A stretch of DNA of 7,032 bases from Bacteroidota bacterium (lineage in GTDB: Bacteria; Bacteroidota; Bacteroidia; Bacteroidales; UBA1556), in assembly GCA_003648395.1 (NCBI GenBank), contig QMPB01000229.1:1-7032 (forward strand), written 5' to 3'. Below the pieces are notes generated by a model. It did no database searches. It was not told the origin of the DNA and worked only from the letters and a program-made list of their open reading frames with translations. This document shows positions 1 through 5,268 of this stretch, piece after piece. A program made the position numbers and the translations under genes. The number at the start of each line of letters is the position of its first letter. Position 1 is the stretch's first letter.

Positions 1-609
1 AAAATTCTGAATGGCAATGGGATTAAATCCGTAAAGTGAATCGGGATATCTTATATAATCAAGCTGTATGCCGTCAATATTATAATTAATTGCTATATCT
101 CTGAATATATCTAAGGTATAATTCTGAACATCAGGAATCCCTGGATCAAGAAAGGCTCCTTCATGAGAATTATATGCCATCACTACTCCTGACTGGTCAT
201 AAGTAAGCCATTCTTTGTGGGTATTATATATATGAGTTTCTGAAATTTTGCTTAAATCGTGTGGCGTAACTACAAAAATAGGAACCCAGGCATGGATCTC
301 AATGTTTTTCTCTTTGGCCTTTACTATGGCATACTGTAATGGATCAAAAGTAGGGTCCTTCAATATATAACAGCGCAATTCGTTATTCTGATAAGCAGAG
401 TCACTTCTGTTGGGAATATACATAGCGTCAGCGCGATATCTTACTTGCAAGAATACTTTATTGAAATTATTTATAGAAGCATTATTAATTATATTATCAA
501 TTTTTGCAGCAGTGTTGCTACTCCAAATAGTAGCCCACATTGCCCTATCTTGACCATTAGATATAATAGTAATGAATAATAAAAATACGGATATTAAGAA
601 TAATTTCAA
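1..609 (-). CDS. Secreted family 10-like glycosyl hydrolase (GHL10/DUF187 type), C-terminus cut by window edge
   Basis: About 203 N-terminal residues are present. Residues 1-20 form a signal peptide (KLFLISVFLLFITIISNGQ), so the enzyme is probably exported to periplasm or outer surface. The barrel begins at MWATIWSS (24-31). Family-typical segments follow: EIHAWVP (104-110), LDPG (154-157) and DGIQLDYIRYP (179-189), the hallmark of the GHL10 group of TIM-barrel glycosidase-like proteins. The natural substrate of this group is poorly defined; polysaccharide or peptidoglycan-related glycans are possible. No ATG exists in frame between the upstream stop and codon 24, and starting at that ATG would remove the signal peptide. 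I therefore choose TTG at 609, which lies about 30 bases after a predicted transcription start. The family is clear; the substrate and exact start are inference. The C-terminal part lies outside the window. Confidence 0.88.
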   Translation of the reverse strand, partial: MKLFLISVFLLFITIISNGQDRAMWATIWSSNTAAKIDNIINNASINNFNKVFLQVRYRADAMYIPNRSDSAYQNNELRCYILKDPTFDPLQYAIVKAKEKNIEIHAWVPIFVVTPHDLSKISETHIYNTHKEWLTYDQSGVVMAYNSHEGAFLDPGIPDVQNYTLDIFRDIAINYNIDGIQLDYIRYPDSLYGFNPIAIQNF

Positions 610-647
610 TTTAGTTTTATTATAAAGTTTATTTATTATAATCGCTG

Positions 648-678
648 CAAATATATACAAATTAAGGCCATTGTAAAA
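648..678 (-). promoter_or_regulatory. Bacteroidota-type promoter of the glycosyl hydrolase gene
   Basis: On the minus strand the -7 box TATATTTG (655-648) matches TAnnTTTG exactly. A TTTT at 678-675 stands 19 bases upstream where the -33 TTTG is expected, with one mismatch. Transcription would begin near 641, giving a leader of about 30 bases before the TTG start at 609 and supporting that start. Confidence 0.6.
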
Positions 679-734
679 TCACTCATTTTGTATTAATTTC
701 TCCCTAGTCTTATTTTGTGAATACCTAATTTCGT

Positions 735-771
735 ATAAAAGCGAAAGGACAAACGGGGAGTTTGTCCTTTC
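735..771 (-). terminator. Intrinsic terminator of the candidate small RNA
   Basis: A perfect 12-bp stem, GAAAGGACAAAC (771-760) with GUUUGUCCUUUC (754-743), closes a 5-base loop UCCCC. On the minus strand it is followed by GC and then UUUUAU (740-735). On the plus strand the following bases are CTAATACTAA, without a U-run, so the minus strand is the likely direction. It sits before the glycosyl hydrolase promoter and would insulate it from upstream transcription. Confidence 0.75.
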
Positions 772-870
772 TAATACTAAAATCACAGATTATTATTGAC
801 CGCGGGGGAAAAAGTGTGAGCGACCAATAATGTGACAAGCCGAAGCTTGCCTTATTCACTAATTAACTAA
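735..870 (-). ncRNA. Candidate small structured RNA with three hairpins, family not recognised
   Basis: On the minus strand three hairpins follow each other. H1 pairs GGCAAGC (851-845) with GCUUGUC (840-834) around a UUCG tetraloop closed by C-G. H2 pairs AUUAUUGGUCGC (831-820) with GCGGUCAAUAAU (803-792) and extends with UCAC (835-832) to GUGA (786-783) across a 5-base bulge. Its loop, UCACACUUUUUCCCCC, is 16 bases. H3 is a 12-bp terminator. H2 has two adjacent G-U wobbles on this strand, which become mismatches on the plus strand, and only this strand gives UUCG; both favour minus transcription. H1 and H2 compete for two bases. The block is GC-richer than its surroundings, as structured RNAs often are in AT-rich genomes. 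I do not see the SRP RNA core or tmRNA features. A 6S-like or other Bacteroidota RNA family cannot be excluded without a covariance search. Ends are estimates. Confidence 0.6.
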
Positions 871-875
871 CGCTA

Positions 876-901
876 CAAAAGTAATCTTTTTTGCGGTACA
901 A
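876..901 (-). promoter_or_regulatory. Probable promoter of the candidate small RNA
   Basis: TACTTTTG (883-876, minus strand) matches the Bacteroidota -7 consensus TAnnTTTG exactly and would start an RNA near 870. A TTG at 901-899 is the only -33-like element, with a 15-base spacer, shorter than the usual 17-23. The -7 box is good and the -33 weak. Confidence 0.5.
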
Positions 902-953
902 CCGTATTATAAAGCCTTAATAAAACATTAAATACTGTTAATATTTATAGCAT

Positions 954-986
954 AAAAAAAGTCTTTTAAAGTATATTTAAAAGACT
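954..986 (-). terminator. Intrinsic terminator of the lipoprotein gene
   Basis: A perfect 11-bp stem, AGTCTTTTAAA (986-976 on the minus strand) with TTTAAAAGACT (970-960), has a 5-base loop and is followed on the minus strand by a run of T (959-954). It starts about 22 bases after the lipoprotein stop codon. This also separates that gene from the small RNA downstream. Confidence 0.85.
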
Positions 987-1008
987 AATTATTCTGTTTT
1001 AAGAAGTA

Positions 1009-1323
1009 CTATTCTGCAATAACTTCTTTAACTTCTTTTTCAGGAGCAGCAGCAGCTTCATTAGCCTCAACAGCTTCTGCTGGAACTTCACCATCTACTT
1101 CTTTAGCATCAACTTCTACATTAGCATCTGCAGTCTTTACATCTGTAGCTTCAGCAACATCTGCATTTTCTTCATTTGTAGTAACATCTGTAGTAGCATC
1201 ATCAGCTGTAGTAACTTCTGTAGTAGCTTCTTCTGTAATAACTTCTTCTTTTGGAGCATTATTACAAGCTGTAAATGCAACTACAGCAAATAGCATTAAT
1301 GCAATTTTCATTAGGTTTTTCAT
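1009..1323 (-). CDS. Small acidic low-complexity lipoprotein
   Basis: The product is 104 residues. MKNLMKIALMLFAVVAFTAC is a lipoprotein signal peptide with lipobox FTAC and lipidated Cys20. The mature part (NNAPKEEV onward) is almost entirely Ala, Val, Thr, Glu and Asp, strongly acidic and probably disordered. It contains two 10-residue repeats, EEATTEVTTA (31-40) and DDATTDVTTN (41-50), with a looser third copy to about 60. A K-E-E triplet lies at residues 25-27. Acidic residues just after the Cys act as a surface-export signal in some Bacteroidota, so exposure outside the outer membrane is possible but not proven. The frame could extend to a TTG at 1368, but that codon lies inside the -7 box, so ATG 1323 is chosen; an internal ATG at 1311 is a weaker alternative. 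It is monocistronic, with its own promoter and terminator. No enzymatic domain is recognisable and the function is unknown. Confidence 0.85.
   Translation of the reverse strand: MKNLMKIALMLFAVVAFTACNNAPKEEVITEEATTEVTTADDATTDVTTNEENADVAEATDVKTADANVEVDAKEVDGEVPAEAVEANEAAAAPEKEVKEVIAE
1174..1233 (-). repeat. Tandem 30-bp repeat inside the lipoprotein gene
   Basis: Two adjacent 30-base units (1174-1203 and 1204-1233) agree at 25 of 30 positions and encode DDATTDVTTN and EEATTEVTTA. The acidic, Thr-rich tail therefore appears to have grown by in-frame duplication. Most differences are third-base changes or conservative Asp/Glu exchanges. Confidence 0.8.
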
Positions 1324-1365
1324 GATAGTAATGTTTAAATATTTAAATTTGTTGTTAACTCTCGG

Positions 1366-1397
1366 CAAATATGATAATTATTATGCTGAAATGCAAA
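1366..1397 (-). promoter_or_regulatory. Bacteroidota-type promoter of the lipoprotein gene
   Basis: On the minus strand TTTG (1397-1394) is followed after 20 bases by CATATTTG (1373-1366), one base off TAnnTTTG. This is the best two-part promoter in the window. Transcription would start near 1360, leaving a leader of about 37 bases before ATG 1323. A perfect 14-base AT palindrome, TTTAAATATTTAAA (1334-1347), lies in that leader; it may be an operator or chance in AT-rich DNA. Confidence 0.75.
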
Positions 1398-1486
1398 AAA
1401 ATGTTAAAATATATTTTACAATTAGTAACATACTGTTTTTCAAATATTAACGACATCGAAGAGACCTATTTATTCAAAAAATAATT

Positions 1487-2116
1487 ATGAAATTAGAAAA
1501 TAATACCAACAATATATTTTTAAAAAAGACTAAAGGCTTAGCCTCTCAGTTAAAAATGGCGCCAGAGATGCGCAAAAGTGACATTAAAGACTATAAGAAT
1601 ACAGAGAATATTATACAAAGTGCTGTTTTAATTCTTCTATATAAGAAAAAAGGAGAGCTTTATCTATTATTAACAAAAAGATCGGGCAAATTGCTAAAGC
1701 ATAAAGGGCAAATATCTTTCCCTGGCGGCAAAAAAGATATTAGCGATATCAACCTAAGGCAAACCGCTATACGCGAGGCTGAAGAAGAAATAGGGATATC
1801 GAAAAATATTGATATAATTGGAGAATTGACACCTTTGTTAATCCCTGTTACCAACTTCTGCGTGCATCAGTTTGTAGCTTATATTCCACAATTGCCACAG
1901 TTGAAAATTAACACTGATGAGGTAGATTATATTTTAGAAGTCGCAATTTCGGATCTGCAAAATTCAGATAATATCAAGTATAAAAATTTTGGAACATCAA
2001 CCTCAGGGAGATATGTAAAAGCGCCATATTTCGATATTGATGGAAACGAAATATGGGGAGCCACTGCAATGATGATTAGCGAGCTACTAGATGCTTTAAA
2101 AGATGGTAAATCCTAA
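1487..2116 (+). CDS. Nudix hydrolase, coenzyme A pyrophosphatase type (NudL/YeaB-like)
   Basis: The product is 209 residues, the normal size for the family. The CoA-Nudix signature LLTKRSGKLLKHKGQISFPGG spans residues 61-81 and the catalytic Nudix helix REAEEEIGI spans 96-104, with the metal-binding glutamates E97, E100 and E101. Family enzymes cleave CoA and related dinucleotide-like compounds to a 4'-phosphopantetheine product plus 3',5'-ADP, using Mg2+ or Mn2+ in the cytoplasm. One difference is visible: E. coli-type members have Arg in the LRKH part of the signature, while this protein has Leu (LLKH). The start codon follows an A-rich leader with no Shine-Dalgarno, as usual in this phylum. 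The gene is divergent from the lipoprotein gene, with about 160 bases between them; I found no clear TAnnTTTG box on its side. Family assignment is firm; substrate is inferred. Confidence 0.93.
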   Translation: MKLENNTNNIFLKKTKGLASQLKMAPEMRKSDIKDYKNTENIIQSAVLILLYKKKGELYLLLTKRSGKLLKHKGQISFPGGKKDISDINLRQTAIREAEEEIGISKNIDIIGELTPLLIPVTNFCVHQFVAYIPQLPQLKINTDEVDYILEVAISDLQNSDNIKYKNFGTSTSGRYVKAPYFDIDGNEIWGATAMMISELLDALKDGKS

Positions 2117-2261
2117 ATTTATTTATTGACTTAAGTATTCAATAGCCAGGGCAAACGCACCTTAAATAACGCATTTATATAACAAATATCATTAACGTAG
2201 ATTTAAAAGCTATCAAGTGCTTGCTACACTTCAAAAAAACAATTCTAAAAAAGTCATCGAA

Positions 2262-3230
2262 TTACACCTCTCTCTTTATTAGTTTTTTAAGGAATGAGTA
2301 AAAGGCTACCTTTTCCTCCTCTGGTCTATCAACATTTTGCAATAGGTCAAAACTCTCATCATAAAGCTTAGTAATAATATTTTCAGTTTCAGCTCTTATG
2401 TTCAACTCATTATAAATACCAAGAACTTCTTTTACCTTTTTACTACTATCATTGATATTAAAAGCCTCATTAAGCATAATAGTTTTTTGTGCATCTGCTA
2501 ATTCATAAGCTCTTAAATAAAGGTAGGTTTTTTTATTGGTAACAATATCATTGCCAATTGGTTTACCAAATACTACCTGATCGCCAAAGGCATCTAAATA
2601 ATCATCACGAAGTTGAAAAGCTAAACCTATAAGAATCCCAAAATCATAAATACGCTGTTGCTCTTCTTTTGATGCATTTGCAGAAATCGCTCCAATTTTT
2701 AATGCCGCAGCAATAAGCACAGCAGTTTTTAATCGTATCATTTCCATATAATTATCAATGGTAGTGATTTTCTGTGTTTCAAAATTCATATCATACTGCT
2801 GTCCCTCACATACTTCGCGAGCAGTAGCATTAAATACTTTTAATGTATCTACTAGGTATTCTGCTTTAGTATTAGTTACATATTCGTATGCCACAACAAA
2901 CATTGTATCTCCAGATAGTATTGCTGTATTCAAATCCCATTTTTTATAAACAGAAGGCATTCCTCTCCGCAAAGGTGATTTATCCATAATATCATCGTGA
3001 AGCAGAGTAAAATTATGAAAAATTTCTAATCCAATGGCTGCATTTGTTACCTCCTCAATTTTACCACCATATAACGAACACGCCATAAAACTTAATAAAG
3101 GGCGTAATCGTTTTCCTCCTTGTGAAAGAGAGTACTGTATTGGCTCATATAACTCTTGAGGATCACTCATATAATTTAGAGTGCCAAATAAATCTAATAT
3201 TCTTTGTTGTAATTCTTCTGTTGTGTGCAT
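2262..3230 (-). CDS. Polyprenyl diphosphate synthase, short-chain type (probably FPP/GGPP)
   Basis: The product is 322 residues, typical of trans-isoprenyl diphosphate synthases. Visible motifs are GGKRLRP (38-44, diphosphate-binding Lys and Arg), the first Asp-rich motif DDIMD (79-83) followed by LRRG (87-90), KT (168-169), and the second Asp-rich motif DDYLD (209-213). It condenses isopentenyl diphosphate with an allylic diphosphate in the cytoplasm, supplying isoprenoids for quinones, undecaprenyl carriers or carotenoids. The fifth residue before the first Asp motif is Phe74 and that motif has no two-residue insertion. This arrangement is known from archaeal-type GGPP synthases and points to a short C15-C20 product rather than a long quinone tail. 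The product length is inference. It lies 83 bases after the histidine kinase gene but has its own -7 box, so the two need not be co-transcribed. I saw no convincing terminator between its stop and the convergent Nudix gene. Confidence 0.95.
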   Translation of the reverse strand: MHTTEELQQRILDLFGTLNYMSDPQELYEPIQYSLSQGGKRLRPLLSFMACSLYGGKIEEVTNAAIGLEIFHNFTLLHDDIMDKSPLRRGMPSVYKKWDLNTAILSGDTMFVVAYEYVTNTKAEYLVDTLKVFNATAREVCEGQQYDMNFETQKITTIDNYMEMIRLKTAVLIAAALKIGAISANASKEEQQRIYDFGILIGLAFQLRDDYLDAFGDQVVFGKPIGNDIVTNKKTYLYLRAYELADAQKTIMLNEAFNINDSSKKVKEVLGIYNELNIRAETENIITKLYDESFDLLQNVDRPEEEKVAFYSFLKKLIKREV

Positions 3231-3250
3231 ACTGTATGGATTTTGAAACG

Positions 3251-3258
3251 CAAATATA
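3251..3258 (-). promoter_or_regulatory. -7 promoter element of the polyprenyl synthase gene
   Basis: TATATTTG on the minus strand (3258-3251) matches TAnnTTTG exactly and ends about 20 bases before ATG 3230, predicting a leader of only about 14 bases. No TTTG stands at the -33 position, so strength is uncertain. Confidence 0.5.
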
Positions 3259-3313
3259 GTGTTTTAAGGTTTTTAATAATAGAATTTATTAGTTTTTATT
3301 TATCTCTGTAGTT

Positions 3314-5143
3314 TTATACAGGAACCTCTATTATTACTGTTGTAGTTTGTAGGCTTGGCGAACTGTCAAAAACCATACTACCATTAATAAGGTGAACTCT
3401 ATTCTCAATATTCGCAAGACCAAGGCCTTTTTTCTTATGTGCATCCTTATAATTAAATCCAATACCATTATCTTCATACATAATAGTAACCTTATTGTTT
3501 TCACTAATAAAAAATTGTACAGAAACATTAGTTGCTTTACTATGTTTAGCCGCATTATTAATAAGTTCTTGAATAATTCTATAAATATGTATTATTTTCT
3601 CTTGATCATTAAATCCCACCCAATTATAGAAATTCGATTTTACAATAAACCCTGGCTTCGAAAACAATGAACATAGGTCAGATATCTCATCTACAAATTT
3701 GTCGCATTTAAGCTGCGGAGAAGCTAAACCATGACTAATATTTCTAATATGAATAATTGTATTATCAATAATATTATTTAGCATTTTATCTTCTTGTTGC
3801 ATATTCAGTTTAATGGCAGAAATATCAGCTCCTACTAAATCATGAAGCTCCCTACCTATTCTGTTTCTCTCTTCTTCCTGACTTTTGACTACCGTATTTA
3901 TTATTTCCGATTGATGAGTTTTTTGCTTTACTAATAATTGAGACCGCTGATCATACATTGATAGGGTTTCTTTTCCTATCATTATCATAAACATTGTAAC
4001 TTCAAAAAGTGATCCATAAATAAAGGTATTATATATATGAAAACTTGGCTTCAGAATCCCAAAATTCGGAAGAATTACATACACAAATAAGGCTAATACA
4101 TATCCACTATATCCCATAAATACAAATGTGGCATTTTTTTCTTTTGCTCTAAATGCTACATAAACAAAATACAGCTGAAGAAACAACATAAATGGAGCAT
4201 AATAATTATATAAGTATGTAGTAATTAGCAGGAATTTATTAGTCAGAAAATATGGAAATAAACAGCCAAACCAGAAAAAAGCTACTACCCCCAAAATTGA
4301 ATACATTACCTTCCACAATATAGGTCGTAGCTTTGCAATAGGTGTAAGTTGGTTAATCAATAATGGAAAGAATACAAATGCCAAAAGTATACCTGTTTGC
4401 TTTAGGTTTGCAGTCATATTATAAGGAATGAGCTCAAAAAACAACGTTATTTCTCCCATTTCTGACAAAAAGAATACTCCCATTCCTGCATTTAGGAAAA
4501 AATAATAGATGAACATTCTTAGCTTTGTTATCATAAAAAGAAAGAGAGAAATAAAGAGTGTAAAATAAAAAACACCCTTCCAGAAATAGATAAATTTCTC
4601 ATCCTTTCGCTGACCACTAATTAATTCCTTCTTTGTTATTAGCACAGAGTTTGTACGAAGAGACAGATTGAAATGTTTGAAGTAAATATAAACATCTGTT
4701 TGACCAGGCTTAAGATTTAATACAATTGGGTAACCAATAGTCTCTACAGGTTTATCTTTTCTTTTATACAACATCCCCATTGATGCAATATGATTTATTT
4801 CATCATTATGTTTACTGTATACAATTATTGTATTAATTACCGCATAGGGGATATAAATAATTTGTTCAACGGTCGCATTATAGGGATTATTTAGGCTATA
4901 TCGTTTCCAATATATTTTGTTGTGATTAATACCTTTTGCTGCTGTTGGAGCATATACAAACTCCTTCTTTAATGCAATGTGTATATTTGAACTAGTATCG
5001 TATGTAGAATATGAGTATGTGTACTCATTTAAATCTAATGGTGTTGTAATTTTACTAATATCAATAATGAAATCATCATCAATTGCAAAAGCAAAATTAA
5101 TTGATAGTAAAAAGACAAATAAGATTAATAACCTAGAGATCAT
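3314..5143 (-). CDS. Membrane sensor histidine kinase with 7TMR-DISM sensor and HisKA_3/HATPase core
   Basis: The product is 609 residues. In order: signal peptide (1-20); a periplasmic beta-rich 7TMR-DISM extracellular-type domain (about 30-175); a block of seven or so membrane helices (about 185-390, 7TMR-DISM 7TM type); a short linker helix, probably coiled coil (395-425); a HisKA_3 dimerisation helix with phospho-acceptor H434 in RELHD; and a HATPase_c domain with N box QELINN (525-530), G1 DNGIG (558-562) and G2 GLGLANIENR (573-582). It should sense an envelope signal, perhaps a carbohydrate or other small ligand, and phosphorylate a LuxR/NarL-type response regulator. No regulator is encoded nearby, so it is an orphan here. 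The DxxxQ motif tied to phosphatase activity in NarX-type kinases reads D435-LVG-A439, with Ala in place of Gln. The gene has its own -7 box. The signal and partner are unknown. Confidence 0.93.
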   Translation of the reverse strand: MISRLLILFVFLLSINFAFAIDDDFIIDISKITTPLDLNEYTYSYSTYDTSSNIHIALKKEFVYAPTAAKGINHNKIYWKRYSLNNPYNATVEQIIYIPYAVINTIIVYSKHNDEINHIASMGMLYKRKDKPVETIGYPIVLNLKPGQTDVYIYFKHFNLSLRTNSVLITKKELISGQRKDEKFIYFWKGVFYFTLFISLFLFMITKLRMFIYYFFLNAGMGVFFLSEMGEITLFFELIPYNMTANLKQTGILLAFVFFPLLINQLTPIAKLRPILWKVMYSILGVVAFFWFGCLFPYFLTNKFLLITTYLYNYYAPFMLFLQLYFVYVAFRAKEKNATFVFMGYSGYVLALFVYVILPNFGILKPSFHIYNTFIYGSLFEVTMFMIMIGKETLSMYDQRSQLLVKQKTHQSEIINTVVKSQEEERNRIGRELHDLVGADISAIKLNMQQEDKMLNNIIDNTIIHIRNISHGLASPQLKCDKFVDEISDLCSLFSKPGFIVKSNFYNWVGFNDQEKIIHIYRIIQELINNAAKHSKATNVSVQFFISENNKVTIMYEDNGIGFNYKDAHKKKGLGLANIENRVHLINGSMVFDSSPSLQTTTVIIEVPV

Positions 5144-5174
5144 AGAGTATAGTTAGTAAGTCGATAATATAAGC

Positions 5175-5182
5175 CAAAGATA
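5175..5182 (-). promoter_or_regulatory. -7 promoter element of the histidine kinase gene
   Basis: TATCTTTG on the minus strand (5182-5175) matches TAnnTTTG exactly and predicts a start near 5168, about 25 bases before ATG 5143. The expected -33 position has no TTTG. The same octamer precedes pckA at the other end of the window. Confidence 0.5.
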
Positions 5183-5268
5183 AAAATAAAATCAACATTT
5201 TATAACTAATTTATTTAAAAGATAGAATTGTAAGTTCAATTAGTAAATGCAATTTTCAGGCAGCAAGT

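Noticed and set aside
725..859. A 44-residue open frame with GTG start on the minus strand through the structured block
   Set aside because: It reads straight through the terminator hairpin and its codons coincide with the stem arms. The peptide resembles no family I know, and the base pairing explains the sequence better. A dual-function RNA is possible but nothing seen supports it.
735..870. Assignment of the structured block as SRP RNA, tmRNA or RNase P RNA
   Set aside because: The SRP GGAAGG/AGCAGCC-like core is absent, there is no tRNA-like end, and the block is far too short for RNase P RNA or tmRNA.
1660..1854. Minus-strand 64-codon open frame opposite the Nudix gene
   Set aside because: It is antisense to the catalytic Nudix signature, which fully accounts for the sequence constraint.
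2211..2233. AAGTG/CACTT short inverted repeat between the convergent Nudix and synthase genes, a possible terminator
   Set aside because: Only 5 bp with a 7-base loop. On the plus strand it is followed by A-residues, not T, and on the minus strand the T-run precedes it rather than follows it.
3392..3670. Plus-strand open frame of 92 codons opposite the histidine kinase gene
   Set aside because: It lies wholly antisense to the conserved HATPase region and shows no recognisable domain. The same applies to antisense frames at 2758-2949 and 5995-6291 and to the frame-shifted one at 3334-3555.
5226..5241. AATTG/CAATT inverted repeat after the U32 gene as a terminator
   Set aside because: The stem is 5 bp of mostly A-T pairs with no T-run after it; it is expected by chance in this composition.
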